Assembly (NCBI GenBank): GCA_016720395.1 | Contig: JADKKR010000002.1 | Location: 372,001 to 436,000, forward strand | Length of the DNA stretch: 64,000 bases | Direction of reading: 5' to 3' | Source: Geobacteraceae bacterium | GTDB taxonomy: Bacteria > Desulfobacterota > Desulfuromonadia > Geobacterales > Pseudopelobacteraceae | Shown here: piece by piece, positions 49,989-58,135 of the stretch | How the letters are laid out: every line of letters begins with the position of its first letter | Position numbering within the stretch: position 1 is the first letter of the stretch | The notes under the pieces: model-generated | What the model saw: the letters and a program-made list of their open reading frames with translations, nothing else | Databases searched by the model: none | Told to the model about the DNA's origin: nothing | Position numbers and translations under genes: made by a program

Positions 49989-50171
49989 ATGGCTTATATC
50001 GGCAGGAGTGTTATTGCAGTACTGGTGTCGGGAATTCTGATGGCCGGCGTGTCCGGCTGTAAAAAAGAGGGGCCGATGGAGCGGGGCGGCAAGGAAATTG
50101 ACAGAGCGGCCGAAAAAGCCGGTGACAAGATCGAAAGGGCCGGGGATAAACTCAAGGAATCGGTTAAATAG
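49989..50171 (+). CDS. small lipoprotein, 60 aa
   Basis: Lipoprotein signal ending MAGVSGC then KKEG; the mature part is a short amphipathic, charged helix with a repeated pattern (AAEKAGDKIERAGDKLKESV). ATG 49989 with AAGGAG upstream. Similar small lipoproteins with DKxxxAGDK repeats occur near CsbD and BON genes. No sigma-54 site seen upstream. Confidence 0.78.
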   Translation: MAYIGRSVIAVLVSGILMAGVSGCKKEGPMERGGKEIDRAAEKAGDKIERAGDKLKESVK

Positions 50172-50200
50172 TTTCCATCCGGAAACTCCGGATGAGAAAC
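50171..50200 (+). terminator. hairpin after small lipoprotein gene
   Basis: GTTTC-CATCCGGA, loop AAC, TCCGGATG-A-GAAAC: 8 perfect pairs extended by 5 more across one bulged A, starting at the stop codon. TGTTGGTTTCTG follows, a moderate T-tract. Confidence 0.6.
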
Positions 50201-50383
50201 TGTTGGTTTCTGATTCGGAAAGGAGGGATTTTTCGTTCTGGGCAGGAAATCAAGGGATTGCGCGGAGGCGTACACCGGTACGCCGCACAAGTAATCCCGA
50301 AGATTGACGCAGCCAGGGCGAAGAAGAACCCTTTCCGGACAGAAACTAAATAAGATTCAGGGGCGGGGGATGCTTGAGCCGGA

Positions 50384-51304
50384 CTACGGTTTGATCTGCC
50401 CCTGAAGGATCCTCTGGTTCCTCTGTTCCGCAGTCTTGTATTCCAGGTAGTCCTGCTTGTCAAGATCGCTGAGCTGTCTCCGGTAGCGGGCCGTAAGGTC
50501 GAACCACTCGCTGGTTCGCATGCTGAACCGGCTCTCTTCCGGGTGGCGCATCGAATCCATGACGGACTGGATCGCGAAAAAGCAGCGGACGGCGTTGCGC
50601 TCGACCGCACCGCGCGGGCCGCCGATATAGACCGGGGCTCCGCTGCTGTCCGTTCCGGTCACCGAGAACCCCACCTTGTCCCTGCCGAGCGTCGCAAAAT
50701 AGATCCGTGTCGCCAGGCGCAGCGCACTGCTGTCGCTATAGGTATAACTGACGTGGATAAACGTTCGTGACCTGTCAAGGGGCAGGCCCTTGACCCGTAT
50801 CCTGTGGTTTCTCGTGCCGTAGGGCCCTTCATCTGCATGGAGTGTGATATCCAGGTAGTCATGCTGCCGGTCGGTATTGGGTAGATTGAAGATGATCCGG
50901 CGTGCATCCTCCGGAGACTGATAGACCTTGCGGCCGAGGTAGAATGTCAGCAGCCATGAGGCCTGCAGCTCCCGTGAGGTGCAGGCCTTGACATTGGGAA
51001 AGAGCGCTACGATATCGCACCAGTTCGCCGGGACCCTGAGTGTTTTGACAACTCCGCTGAACGGGTGGTCGAAGATTCCGTAGACGTCCACATGCACCCT
51101 GTCATCCTGTTCAAAAGACTCCACAACGAGGGGAATACCGAAACTGTTTGCCGCCAGTCCGGACGAGTGCCTGTGGTAGCTCTGCAGCAGGTCATCTGCG
51201 CCCTGGCGCGGTTTTTCGGCAGTCGGGGCTGAACCGGCAGAACCGGGGAAGCCCACTGCAAGGATTATCAGGAGACATCCCGAAATAATGAGGATCGTGC
51301 GCAT
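50384..51304 (-). CDS. exported protein of unknown family, 306 aa
   Basis: Signal peptide (ILIISGCLLIILAVGFPGSA) after ATG 51304 (AAGAGA upstream; ATG 51319 also possible). The mature part is mixed alpha/beta, with strands such as VHVDVYGIFDHPFSGVVKTL and a C-terminal coiled stretch (YRRQLSDLDKQDYLEYKTAE). No family recognised. It follows the phospholipase-D-like lipoprotein by 26 nt, so both likely act together in the envelope. Faces the small lipoprotein gene across a convergent gap. Confidence 0.7.
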   Translation of the reverse strand: MRTILIISGCLLIILAVGFPGSAGSAPTAEKPRQGADDLLQSYHRHSSGLAANSFGIPLVVESFEQDDRVHVDVYGIFDHPFSGVVKTLRVPANWCDIVALFPNVKACTSRELQASWLLTFYLGRKVYQSPEDARRIIFNLPNTDRQHDYLDITLHADEGPYGTRNHRIRVKGLPLDRSRTFIHVSYTYSDSSALRLATRIYFATLGRDKVGFSVTGTDSSGAPVYIGGPRGAVERNAVRCFFAIQSVMDSMRHPEESRFSMRTSEWFDLTARYRRQLSDLDKQDYLEYKTAEQRNQRILQGQIKP

Positions 51305-51330
51305 CAAAGTCTCTTTCATGGGTTCCGGGG

Positions 51331-52722
51331 TTACAGCCAGCGGACGAACAGGTTCACAAACCACTCCCTGATCCTGGGCAGATACGGCCTTTTTTCCCAC
51401 TCCTCCCAGAGGACCTGCCGGGAGTTGGCCAGGTCCCCGGCAAACATAGCCTCCATTTCCCCGGCAAAATCGCGACCCAGCATCACCGCATTGACCTCGT
51501 CATTGCTCAACAGGCTCAAATAATCCATGTTTGTCGACCCGACCGTCGACCAGACCCTGTCGATAACCGCAGTCTTGGCATGCAGCAGTGACGTGCCGTG
51601 CTCGTAGATCTTGACCCCTGATTTCAGCAGCCCTGAATAATGATAACGCTGGGCATGGAATGCCAGTTTTGAATCGGTAATCCCGGGGAGGATGATCTTT
51701 ACATCGACGCCGCGCCCGGCAGCATCGCTCAGTGCCTTTACGATCTGGTCGTCCGGGATGAAATAGGAGTTCGTCATGTGTATCGTATGCTCTGCAAATG
51801 TGATGGCCGACACATACACAATGAACGGGATCCTGTTGGTCTCTCCCGGTGTGCTGCCGACCACTCGCACCAGGGTGTCGCCTGCCTCGGCCGGGGCAGG
51901 GAAATAGTTGCGCTGTGTGGGTTTCTCCCCCTTCTGCTTCATCCAGGTATCCAGGAAGAGCTTCTGGAGCTCAGCCACGGCAGGACCCTTTATCTGTATG
52001 TCCGTGTCCCGCCAGTGGACGGGAGCCGCTACGTTTCTTTTCCGTTTGAGGGGACTGCTGGAATATACCTTGCTGATATTGATGCCGCCCATGATGGCGA
52101 CTCTGCCGTCGATTATCAGGATCTTGCGGTGGTCACGGTGTGTCAGCCCCCAGGTCTCCCGGCCGGACAGCGGATTCAGCGGATTGAAGCCTACCACCTT
52201 TATTCCGCCATCCTCCAGCCGCTGGAAAAATGCAGCGGGAGTTTTCATACTTCCCAGACTGTCGTAGATGATGTTGACCTGGACTCCTTCGGACTGTTTT
52301 TTCAGCAGCAGATCGGCAAATTTACGGCCTGTCTCATCATCTTCAAAGATATAGCTTTCAAGGTTGATATGGTCCCTGGCTCCCTTTATGGCTTTGAACA
52401 TTGCGGCATAGGCCGCCTGGCCATCGGCGAGCAGGTCGACCCGGTTGCCTTTCGTCAGCGGGCTTTCGGTAACCGATTCCACCACGGTGGTATGGCGTTC
52501 CAGCACATCGGTCGGGTCGACGGATTGTTTCAGTTCTTCCATGACGGCCATACTCTTCCGGGGGGACAGCACTCCTTTGGACGAAATGATCTGAAGATGC
52601 CCCCGGGCAGCCGGCGCATCAAGGATCATGTCTGAGACGTTCGGCAGACTCGCGCACCCACTGCAGATGCACAGGATGAATGTGGACAGGGAGAATGCAG
52701 TTAACAGTCGGATGATTTTCAT
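51331..52722 (-). CDS. phospholipase D-family lipoprotein (cardiolipin-synthase-like)
   Basis: 463 aa. Lipoprotein signal ends LCICSGC then ASLP, so it is probably periplasm-facing. Two PLD catalytic motifs: GLTHRDHRKILIIDGR (about residue 195) and LLHAKTAVIDRVWSTVGSTN (about 380), each with the H-x-K and downstream N/D residues. Closest in layout to ClsC-like cardiolipin synthases or transphosphatidylases. A membrane-lipid remodelling role fits the pssA, DUF748-like and CsbD genes nearby. ATG 52722. An N-terminal MAVMEELKQSVDPT linker precedes the catalytic part. Confidence 0.88.
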   Translation of the reverse strand: MKIIRLLTAFSLSTFILCICSGCASLPNVSDMILDAPAARGHLQIISSKGVLSPRKSMAVMEELKQSVDPTDVLERHTTVVESVTESPLTKGNRVDLLADGQAAYAAMFKAIKGARDHINLESYIFEDDETGRKFADLLLKKQSEGVQVNIIYDSLGSMKTPAAFFQRLEDGGIKVVGFNPLNPLSGRETWGLTHRDHRKILIIDGRVAIMGGINISKVYSSSPLKRKRNVAAPVHWRDTDIQIKGPAVAELQKLFLDTWMKQKGEKPTQRNYFPAPAEAGDTLVRVVGSTPGETNRIPFIVYVSAITFAEHTIHMTNSYFIPDDQIVKALSDAAGRGVDVKIILPGITDSKLAFHAQRYHYSGLLKSGVKIYEHGTSLLHAKTAVIDRVWSTVGSTNMDYLSLLSNDEVNAVMLGRDFAGEMEAMFAGDLANSRQVLWEEWEKRPYLPRIREWFVNLFVRWL

Positions 52723-52813
52723 GTGGTTACCTCATCAATACCGTAGCATCGTTCGGATAAAGACAGTAATCGCAAAGAGAAAGGCCGGGAATACGTCTGA
52801 TGTTATTGAAAAA

Positions 52814-52829
52814 ACCCGCCGGAGCGGGT
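52814..52829 (-). terminator. intrinsic terminator of the porin gene
   Basis: On the minus strand: ACCCGC, loop TCCG, GCGGGT, then TTTTTTC. A strong stem plus six T's about 75 nt after the porin stop. Same core as the hairpin at 31917-31932. Confidence 0.85.
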
Positions 52830-52903
52830 CTTTACTTTACGTGAGATACCCAGCCGGCTGACACGCAGGCCGATTTTCACCGGGCCTGCACTGCCGTAGC
52901 TGA

Positions 52904-53482
52904 CTAATTGAAGAAATATCTTATGCCGAATGTTGTTGACAGGCTGGTCGGGTCGAAATCCCCCTGTTTGCCCGTCGGACCTGTGATGTCCGTATCCGGG
53001 GCAACAACCAGTTTGGCTTCGGTTGTCAGGGCCAACTGTTTTGTGATGAAGTAGTCAAGTCCTGCACTGGCATGGACGCCGACCGTTGTATCGACATCAC
53101 GCCCCTGGTCGGCATCAATGAGCAGAAGGTCAAGGCCGCCACCCAGATAGGGAACCAGTTTTGGCTGTGCAAGCATGAAACGGTACTGTGCACCCAGCGA
53201 GAGATTGGTTACACCGAAATCGCCGTTGTTAGAGCCGTATGCACTTCGGGTTACGTCAAATTCTGCTGCAAAGTTATTGTCTATGCCGTAGATCAGGCCG
53301 CCACCGCCGATGAATCCCGCATCGGTCTCTACGTTATTGCCGTTGATTTCATTGTCTGAATTGATCACAAAGCCGATTTTTCCGGTTACGCCGATTTTAC
53401 CCTGGATGCTGTCGGCTTGTGCCGGAACGGCTGCCAGGGAAAGGGTTGCTGTTGCGCAGGCAAGTACAATAAGTTTTTTCAT
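52904..53482 (-). CDS. outer-membrane beta-barrel porin, OmpW/OmpA-like
   Basis: 192 aa. Signal peptide (KKLIVLACATATLSLAAVPA then QADS); amphipathic strands, glycine-rich turns (GGGGLIYGIDNNFAAEFDV) and a C-terminal FGIRYFFN ending, as for an eight-stranded barrel. ATG 53482 with a GGGAGA-type site upstream. Follows the CsbD gene by 111 nt, so it is probably in the P6 transcript, and ends at the terminator at 52814. Confidence 0.82.
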   Translation of the reverse strand: MKKLIVLACATATLSLAAVPAQADSIQGKIGVTGKIGFVINSDNEINGNNVETDAGFIGGGGLIYGIDNNFAAEFDVTRSAYGSNNGDFGVTNLSLGAQYRFMLAQPKLVPYLGGGLDLLLIDADQGRDVDTTVGVHASAGLDYFITKQLALTTEAKLVVAPDTDITGPTGKQGDFDPTSLSTTFGIRYFFN

Positions 53483-53593
53483 AAATGTTCTCCCGTTAAA
53501 ATCTGAGTTGTCGTGCAGGTTGATCTTTATGTGACTGCGGTCTCAGCGGCAATCACAGGCGGAGTCCACGCCGGAGCATACATCCCGGTTCAG

Positions 53594-53773
53594 CTATTTT
53601 CCGAGAACATGCTTGACCTGGCCGACTTTTTCCTGTACCTGGCCGGCCAACTTCTCAATGGTGCCTTCGGCCCGCAACTTCGGGTTGTCGCCGAGTTTAC
53701 CGGCGGCCTCCTTGAGTGTGCCCTTCACTTCATGAAACGTTCCTTCTGCCTGGTCCCTGATGCTCGATTTCAT
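53594..53773 (-). CDS. CsbD-family stress protein (copy 1)
   Basis: 59 aa, starting MKSSIRDQAEGTFHEVKGTL and ending VGQVKHVLGK; the repeated KG/AAGKL...GxxxEKV pattern is diagnostic of CsbD-like proteins. In Bacillus CsbD belongs to the general stress response; molecular role unknown. ATG 53773 with AAAGGAG upstream. Directly under sigma-54 promoter P6. Nearly identical in length and pattern to the copy at 59641. Confidence 0.92.
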   Translation of the reverse strand: MKSSIRDQAEGTFHEVKGTLKEAAGKLGDNPKLRAEGTIEKLAGQVQEKVGQVKHVLGK

Positions 53774-53844
53774 GGTACTTCTCCTTTAGCAGTTGGCGTT
53801 GTGCAGAAAGCATGATGCAGCCCATGTTCTGATACATATGAGTA

Positions 53845-53991
53845 AGGCAACTAGCGTGCCATGGCCGTGTTGCGGAGACATGATGCGCAACTTATTGATT
53901 AAAATAGACAAATTGATGCAGGATTGCGAGGTGGGCTGGTAAGGCCGTCAGCATAATCCGTCAGGTGTGACATAACTGCCATATCTAACGG
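53845..53991 (-). promoter_or_regulatory. sigma-54 promoter P6 with consensus IHF site
   Basis: Minus strand: ATGGCACG-CTAG-TTGCCT at 53845-53862, IHF AATCAA-TAAG-TTG at 53888-53900 (exact match to WATCARNNNNTTR) and activator element CCGTTAGATATGGC then AGTTATGTCA at 53968-53991. Element to GG is 131 nt. Two further TGACGG half-sites separated by ATTATGC follow the element, as in P3. Drives CsbD copy 1 and the porin. Confidence 0.9.
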
Positions 53992-54036
53992 GTGCTGCTG
54001 ATGCCTGCCGGGCCCGTATCTCATGCCGATCTGGCA

Positions 54037-54486
54037 TTACTGGCGGGTCAGCCCGAATGTCCGCCCGATGAGTGAGATCCCGATATAACCGCGCAGGGCG
54101 AGCCGGCCGGGAGATTTCAGCTGCATGTTGCACTTGTAGCTCCTGCCGGTTTCGGGGTCGTAGCAGATGCCCTTCACCCAGCGGTTGTTCCCTTTTGCGG
54201 TCAGACCCTTCATAACCTGCAGACCGAGGATCTTCCGTGTTCTCAGAGCCGGGTCCGGATTTTTACGGTCAACCTTGATCGTGCCGACCGGCCCGTCCTG
54301 ACTGTCGATGTAGCTGGGCACCTTCAGCCAGACGATCTTTCCACAAATCTTATCGCCGCAGTGAAACAGCTCCAGCTGTGAATCACCCCCTTCGGTTTTC
54401 CACAGACCGAGTACGTCGCCCGGGACCGCTCCAAAGGCGGTTGATGCAGTCAACAGGATTGCCGTCAGTAGTGCCGCTGTCTTCAT
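54037..54486 (-). CDS. DUF2147-family exported protein
   Basis: 149 aa. Signal peptide (KTAALLTAILLTASTAFGAV) and a complete DUF2147 domain: GLWKTEGGDSQLELF then the CGDKICGKIVWLK and KGICYDPETGRSYKCNMQL segments. The family forms a small periplasmic beta-barrel of unknown role. Last gene of a long minus-strand series that begins at 60025; 27 nt behind the previous gene. Confidence 0.9.
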   Translation of the reverse strand: MKTAALLTAILLTASTAFGAVPGDVLGLWKTEGGDSQLELFHCGDKICGKIVWLKVPSYIDSQDGPVGTIKVDRKNPDPALRTRKILGLQVMKGLTAKGNNRWVKGICYDPETGRSYKCNMQLKSPGRLALRGYIGISLIGRTFGLTRQ

Positions 54487-54513
54487 GTCGCTCCCCTTTA
54501 TTCTGCCCCTTTG

Positions 54514-54933
54514 CTATTGCTGAGGCTTGCTGCAGGACTTCAGTTTCCCGTTTTCAAAGAGCGAGATCTGTTCCCGCTCTGCACAGGCTTTTCCATCAAT
54601 CTGGATTTTTTTGGAAAGTTCGCAGCTGTCCAGTTTTCCCTTCTTATGGAAACTGACCTGGCTGAATTGATTGCAGGTGATCCTGCCGTACTCGTAGTAC
54701 TTGCTTGTGACGCAGCTTTTCAGCCTGCCGGTTTCATACAGGGTCATCGGAGCATACTGATTGCACGTGACGCCGTTGATGGTGAAATATTCCCGGAGTG
54801 TGCATGTCTTTAACTGACCGTTGGGATAATAATCGGTTTCAGAACCGGGGTCGCACAGTGATTGATCTGCAGCCAGGCAGGTACCGGCACCGGTCAGGAA
54901 TATGACGCTCAACATGAGTATGACGTACTTCAT
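54514..54933 (-). CDS. exported repeat protein, MORN-like, 139 aa
   Basis: Signal peptide (ILMLSVIFLTGAGTCLAA), then four related motifs of the form YxNGQLKTC / YETGRLKSC / HKKGKLDSC / FENGKLKSC, each with a Cys, resembling MORN/YwqK-type antitoxin repeats and probably disulphide-linked. Start ATG 54933 overlaps the previous stop (ATGA), so it is translationally coupled to the unknown protein upstream. Function unknown. Confidence 0.75.
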   Translation of the reverse strand: MKYVILMLSVIFLTGAGTCLAADQSLCDPGSETDYYPNGQLKTCTLREYFTINGVTCNQYAPMTLYETGRLKSCVTSKYYEYGRITCNQFSQVSFHKKGKLDSCELSKKIQIDGKACAEREQISLFENGKLKSCSKPQQ

Positions 54934-55427
54934 ACAATCCTCCCTTGTTTATACGGCTGGAATTGGTTTTTTACTCTTCTCGTTCCAGATCGGATTTTTC
55001 CTGTCGTCGGGGATGCAGTGGGCGCCGCTGCGTAGGTCGGTTTTTTGTCATGGGCAAACGGGCACCACCAATTCTCAACTATTTCGACAAGATATACAGC
55101 GTACTTGAAGAGCGCAACACTCATCGGGCAATAGTGCTTGCAGTTTAAAACCCAGAAGAAGCGGTAGTGCGCCGGATGAAACCGTGAAATATTGATGGTC
55201 GGCTGCTCATGATTGCCATAGCGATGGGACACCCAGGACGGGACAAATTCCCCGTAGGATTTAATCTCCATGCCGCCGATGAATTTCAGATGCGCCCTGA
55301 TCAGTAAAACCCCCATGACCACGAACGGTACGGTTGTGAGTATGGGCAGATAGATCAGAGGGACACCCAGGATCACTTTCCACAGGGGTTGCTTTACATA
55401 GTTGCAGCCGATTCGTACTCGATCCAT
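54930..55427 (-). CDS. uncharacterised membrane protein, 165 aa
   Basis: ATG 55427 with AAGGGGAT upstream. Two membrane helices near the N-terminus (WKVILGVPLIYLPILTTVPF and VVMGVLLIRAHLKFIGGM), then a Cys/His/Trp-rich region (FFWVLNCKHYCPM, ENWWCPFAHDKK) that could bind metal, and a basic C-terminus. No family recognised. Coupled to the downstream repeat protein by a 4-nt overlap. Confidence 0.65.
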   Translation of the reverse strand: MDRVRIGCNYVKQPLWKVILGVPLIYLPILTTVPFVVMGVLLIRAHLKFIGGMEIKSYGEFVPSWVSHRYGNHEQPTINISRFHPAHYRFFWVLNCKHYCPMSVALFKYAVYLVEIVENWWCPFAHDKKPTYAAAPTASPTTGKIRSGTRRVKNQFQPYKQGRIV

Positions 55428-55475
55428 AGATCCCCTTTTTCACGTATTGATCGGATGGTGAATCCCGGGACCTCC

Positions 55476-56369
55476 TCAGGTCTTGAATCCTGCGAATTCC
55501 TTCCCGGGCTGTTCGTCAGGTGCGCGCCTGAATTCTACGATGACCTGGGCCCCGAACAGGAGGATGAGCGCAACGACCTCGATACTGAGCAGGGCCACAA
55601 CCGTTATGGTAATGGAGCCGTAAATCACATTTACCGTGGATATGGTCGCGTAATACCAGATCAGCACCCGGCGGGTTATCTCCCACAATACCGCGGCCGT
55701 TATCCCGCCGATCAGCGCGTGGCGGTAACCGACCCGCATCACCGGCATCACCAGATAGATGGAACTGAACATCAGTATCTCGCCGACTATCCCCAGAATA
55801 TAGAGTGCCACCCAGATCGCGTCCCCCAGGTCCAGGCCCCAGCCGAGTATTGTCCAGTGACGGCTGTCAACTGTCTCTATGGCGCCTACGACAAACGACA
55901 CCAGTATAATCCCCAGTCCCATGGCGACGATGTACAGATAGGGAATAATTGCGGAGATGATGTATCTGCGCGGTTGAATCACGACCCTCTGAAAAAAGAT
56001 CACCGACATGGCGTTTTCCAGCATGCTAAAGGCGGTGGAGCTGAAAAATAGCATGCCGAGAAAACCGAGGATACCGACCACCTTGCGGTGCTCAAGGAAA
56101 TACTGGACCTGTTCGGTCAGTGTTGCCGCATAGCCGGGGACCAGCATTTCCAGGTACATGGACAGGGTCAGGATCAACTGCTGCTCTTCGATGAAATTGG
56201 TCAGCACAATCAGGGCGATGATGGAGAGCGGTACAATCGATAGCAGGGTATAGTAGGCGATCGCTCCGGACAGGAGCAGCCCCTGGTTGCGCATAAATCC
56301 TTGCACTACCCGCATGAGGAAGCCGAAGAGGCTGCTCGCCATCTGATATGTCGTACTATTTCTGTCCAT
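55476..56369 (-). CDS. YihY/virulence factor BrkB-family membrane protein
   Basis: About 297 aa with six membrane helices and the family signature around GAIAYYTLLSIVPLSIIALI and GYRHALIGGITAAVLWEIT. Once called RNase BN in error; the true function is unclear, perhaps transport. Start taken at ATG 56369, which overlaps a possible 39-codon gene; ATG 56384 is the alternative and neither has a good ribosome site. Part of the minus-strand stress series. Confidence 0.88.
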   Translation of the reverse strand: MDRNSTTYQMASSLFGFLMRVVQGFMRNQGLLLSGAIAYYTLLSIVPLSIIALIVLTNFIEEQQLILTLSMYLEMLVPGYAATLTEQVQYFLEHRKVVGILGFLGMLFFSSTAFSMLENAMSVIFFQRVVIQPRRYIISAIIPYLYIVAMGLGIILVSFVVGAIETVDSRHWTILGWGLDLGDAIWVALYILGIVGEILMFSSIYLVMPVMRVGYRHALIGGITAAVLWEITRRVLIWYYATISTVNVIYGSITITVVALLSIEVVALILLFGAQVIVEFRRAPDEQPGKEFAGFKT

Positions 56370-56475
56370 GATCGGAGATGACATCCATAGCGGTAAGGGA
56401 GTGTTCGGCTCGAGACTGTGCCGGCTTAATCACGCGGGTCTCAGTGCATTCGACTTCTGCATGTGTGTTTGACAT
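56356..56475 (-). CDS. possible tiny gene, 39 aa
   Basis: ATG 56475 with AGG upstream, TAG at 56356, overlapping the start of the YihY gene by 14 nt in another frame. Peptide starts MSNTHAEVECTETRVIKPAQ. Could be a coupling leader for YihY or chance; nothing recognised. Confidence 0.3.
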   Translation of the reverse strand: MSNTHAEVECTETRVIKPAQSRAEHSLTAMDVISDHGQK

Positions 56476-56542
56476 GACCATAACCTGTATTAAAAAATCG
56501 TACGGTCAAACCCGGAGCCCTACTGCAGAGTTCCTTGCCGGT

Positions 56543-57241
56543 CTATACAACGGCACCGAACAGTCTGCCGACCCCCGCCGTGATCCCCATGGCCAGTGCC
56601 CCCCAGAAAGCGACCCTGGCCGCGCCCCTGTAAACGGATGCGCCGCCGGCATAGGCCGCGGTTCCCCCGAGGATGACCAGCGTAACGAGTGCTGTCGCTG
56701 CCGAGGTTTCGGCCACTCGGGCTGCAGGGGCCAGTAGTGCTGCTGCGATTGGAACGATCGCCCCGGCAACGAAGAAGACCGTCGAGGCAAGCGCGGCCTG
56801 CATCGGCCGGGCCCGCAGGGTCTCGGTTATGCCAAGTTCATCGCGGGCGTGCGCCCCGAGGGCATCCTGAGAGGTAAGCTTTTCCGCAACGAGTCGTGCC
56901 AGTGGCTGATCGAGTCCCCGGCTGACATAGATCGCGGTCAATTCCTCCAGCTCGCGTTCCGGTTCCAGCTCCAGTTCGTGTTTCTCTTTCGTGATGTCTG
57001 CCTCTTCAGTATCGGCTTGCGACTGAACCGATACATACTCCCCTGCCGCCATGGACATGGCGCCGGCCACCAGCCCGGCCACACCGGTCAACATGATGCT
57101 GCCCTGTGGAGCGCCGGCTGCGGCTACTCCAACGACCAGGCTGGCAATCGAGATGGTCCCGTCATTGGCACCCAGCACGGCGGCACGAAGCCAGCCGATC
57201 CTGCTCGATCTGTGCAGCTCCCTGTGAATGTGCGGCATCAT
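56543..57241 (-). CDS. VIT1/CCC1-family metal transporter
   Basis: 232 aa. Family signatures WLRAAVLGANDGTISIASLV and AGAMSMAAGEYVSVQSQADT in helices 1-2, a charged metal-binding loop (EKHELELEPERELEELTAIY), and three C-terminal helices. Family members carry Fe2+ or Mn2+ out of the cytosol. ATG 57241 (GAGG upstream; ATG 57238 possible). Counterpart to the NRAMP importer at 11629, though probably under stress control. Confidence 0.92.
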   Translation of the reverse strand: MMPHIHRELHRSSRIGWLRAAVLGANDGTISIASLVVGVAAAGAPQGSIMLTGVAGLVAGAMSMAAGEYVSVQSQADTEEADITKEKHELELEPERELEELTAIYVSRGLDQPLARLVAEKLTSQDALGAHARDELGITETLRARPMQAALASTVFFVAGAIVPIAAALLAPAARVAETSAATALVTLVILGGTAAYAGGASVYRGAARVAFWGALAMGITAGVGRLFGAVV

Positions 57242-57286
57242 CAAAGCCTCCCGTTGTCCTGTGGCAGGGTAAAACGGTGCAGTGGT

Positions 57287-57850
57287 TTACGGGTTTTCTG
57301 TCCGGTCTTTCGTTAATCGGTTGAGAAGACGGAGTTGTTCCTGCTGAATTGAAATCAGTTCGCTCCACTGCGTGTCCTTCAGCAGATCTATTTTCTCGTG
57401 GAGCACCATTATCTCAAGCTCCGCCTTCAGGTTTACCTCGTAGTCATGTTCCGCACTCATGCGGTCCTTGTAGGCCTGGCGGTTTTGCGACATCAGGATT
57501 ATCGGTGCCTGAATAGCGGCAAGCATGGATAAAAACAGATTTAGCAGGATGTACGGATAGGGATCGAAGGCCTCACTGCCGAACCTGATCAGAAGAAATG
57601 AATTCAGCAAAATCCAGACAGCCAGCACCGCCGCAAAGATCGATATGAAGGTCCAGGAGCCGCCAAAGGCGGCCACGTTGTCGGCCAGCCGCTGGCCGAA
57701 CGTCATCTGTTCGGTAAAGTCATCAGAGACATTTCTCGCAATGTGGGTCCTCTCGGCGAGATGATGGGCCACATGTTTTTCCTGCGAGCCGAGTTGCTCA
57801 TATTTCTTGCGGAACAGCTTCTCCGATAAGGTGACTTCATCCTGCTTCAT
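57287..57850 (-). CDS. DUF1003-family membrane protein
   Basis: 187 aa. Two membrane helices in the DUF1003 core (FGGSWTFISIFAAVLAVWIL then ILLNLFLSMLAAIQAPIILM) followed by the hallmark SQNRQAYKDRMSAEHDYEVN; flanked by charged helices. Function unknown. ATG 57850 with AAAGGA upstream. Forty-five nt before the VIT gene. Confidence 0.92.
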   Translation of the reverse strand: MKQDEVTLSEKLFRKKYEQLGSQEKHVAHHLAERTHIARNVSDDFTEQMTFGQRLADNVAAFGGSWTFISIFAAVLAVWILLNSFLLIRFGSEAFDPYPYILLNLFLSMLAAIQAPIILMSQNRQAYKDRMSAEHDYEVNLKAELEIMVLHEKIDLLKDTQWSELISIQQEQLRLLNRLTKDRTENP

Positions 57851-57952
57851 CGTGCTGTCCTTTGGGGTGAAAACTGACCAGACTCCGGGCATGCCTTCCA
57901 GCAGACAGACTCTGCAGGGTCTGCCCGCCTGCCGCGGTTCCTCAAGAACCAC

Positions 57953-58124
57953 CTAGATCCCGGTAATCTCCTGCACCTTAAGGTCAAGGTCATCGATATT
58001 GATCCGCATTGCCCCGCTGTCAGCCTGCTCGGCACGAATGACGCCTTCTTCGACCCATTTCAGGATCAGAGCAGTATTTTGAGGCGGCATCTTCAAGCGT
58101 GTACCAGGTTACTCCCAGTGACAT
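57953..58124 (-). pseudogene. decayed paralogue of the MerR-like protein, 11-nt deletion
   Basis: Starts MSLGVTWYTLEDAASKY as at 37478, then shifts frame; the rest (TALILKWVEEGVIRAEQADS then GAMRINIDDLDLKVQE) is intact in another frame and ends with TAG 57953. Length is 172 nt versus 183 in the paralogue, exactly 11 less, and alignment places the loss after AAAT (paralogue ACGGTCTGAAA). The HTH recognition segment is hit. Located 11 nt behind the kinase gene. Confidence 0.85.
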
Positions 58125-58135
58125 GGCGTTCTCCT

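Noticed and set aside
52745..52775. Possible sigma-54 site upstream of the phospholipase-D-like gene (CCGGCCTTTCTCTTTGCGA)
   Set aside because: Spacing between GG and GC is 11, not 10, and no activator element is present nearby.
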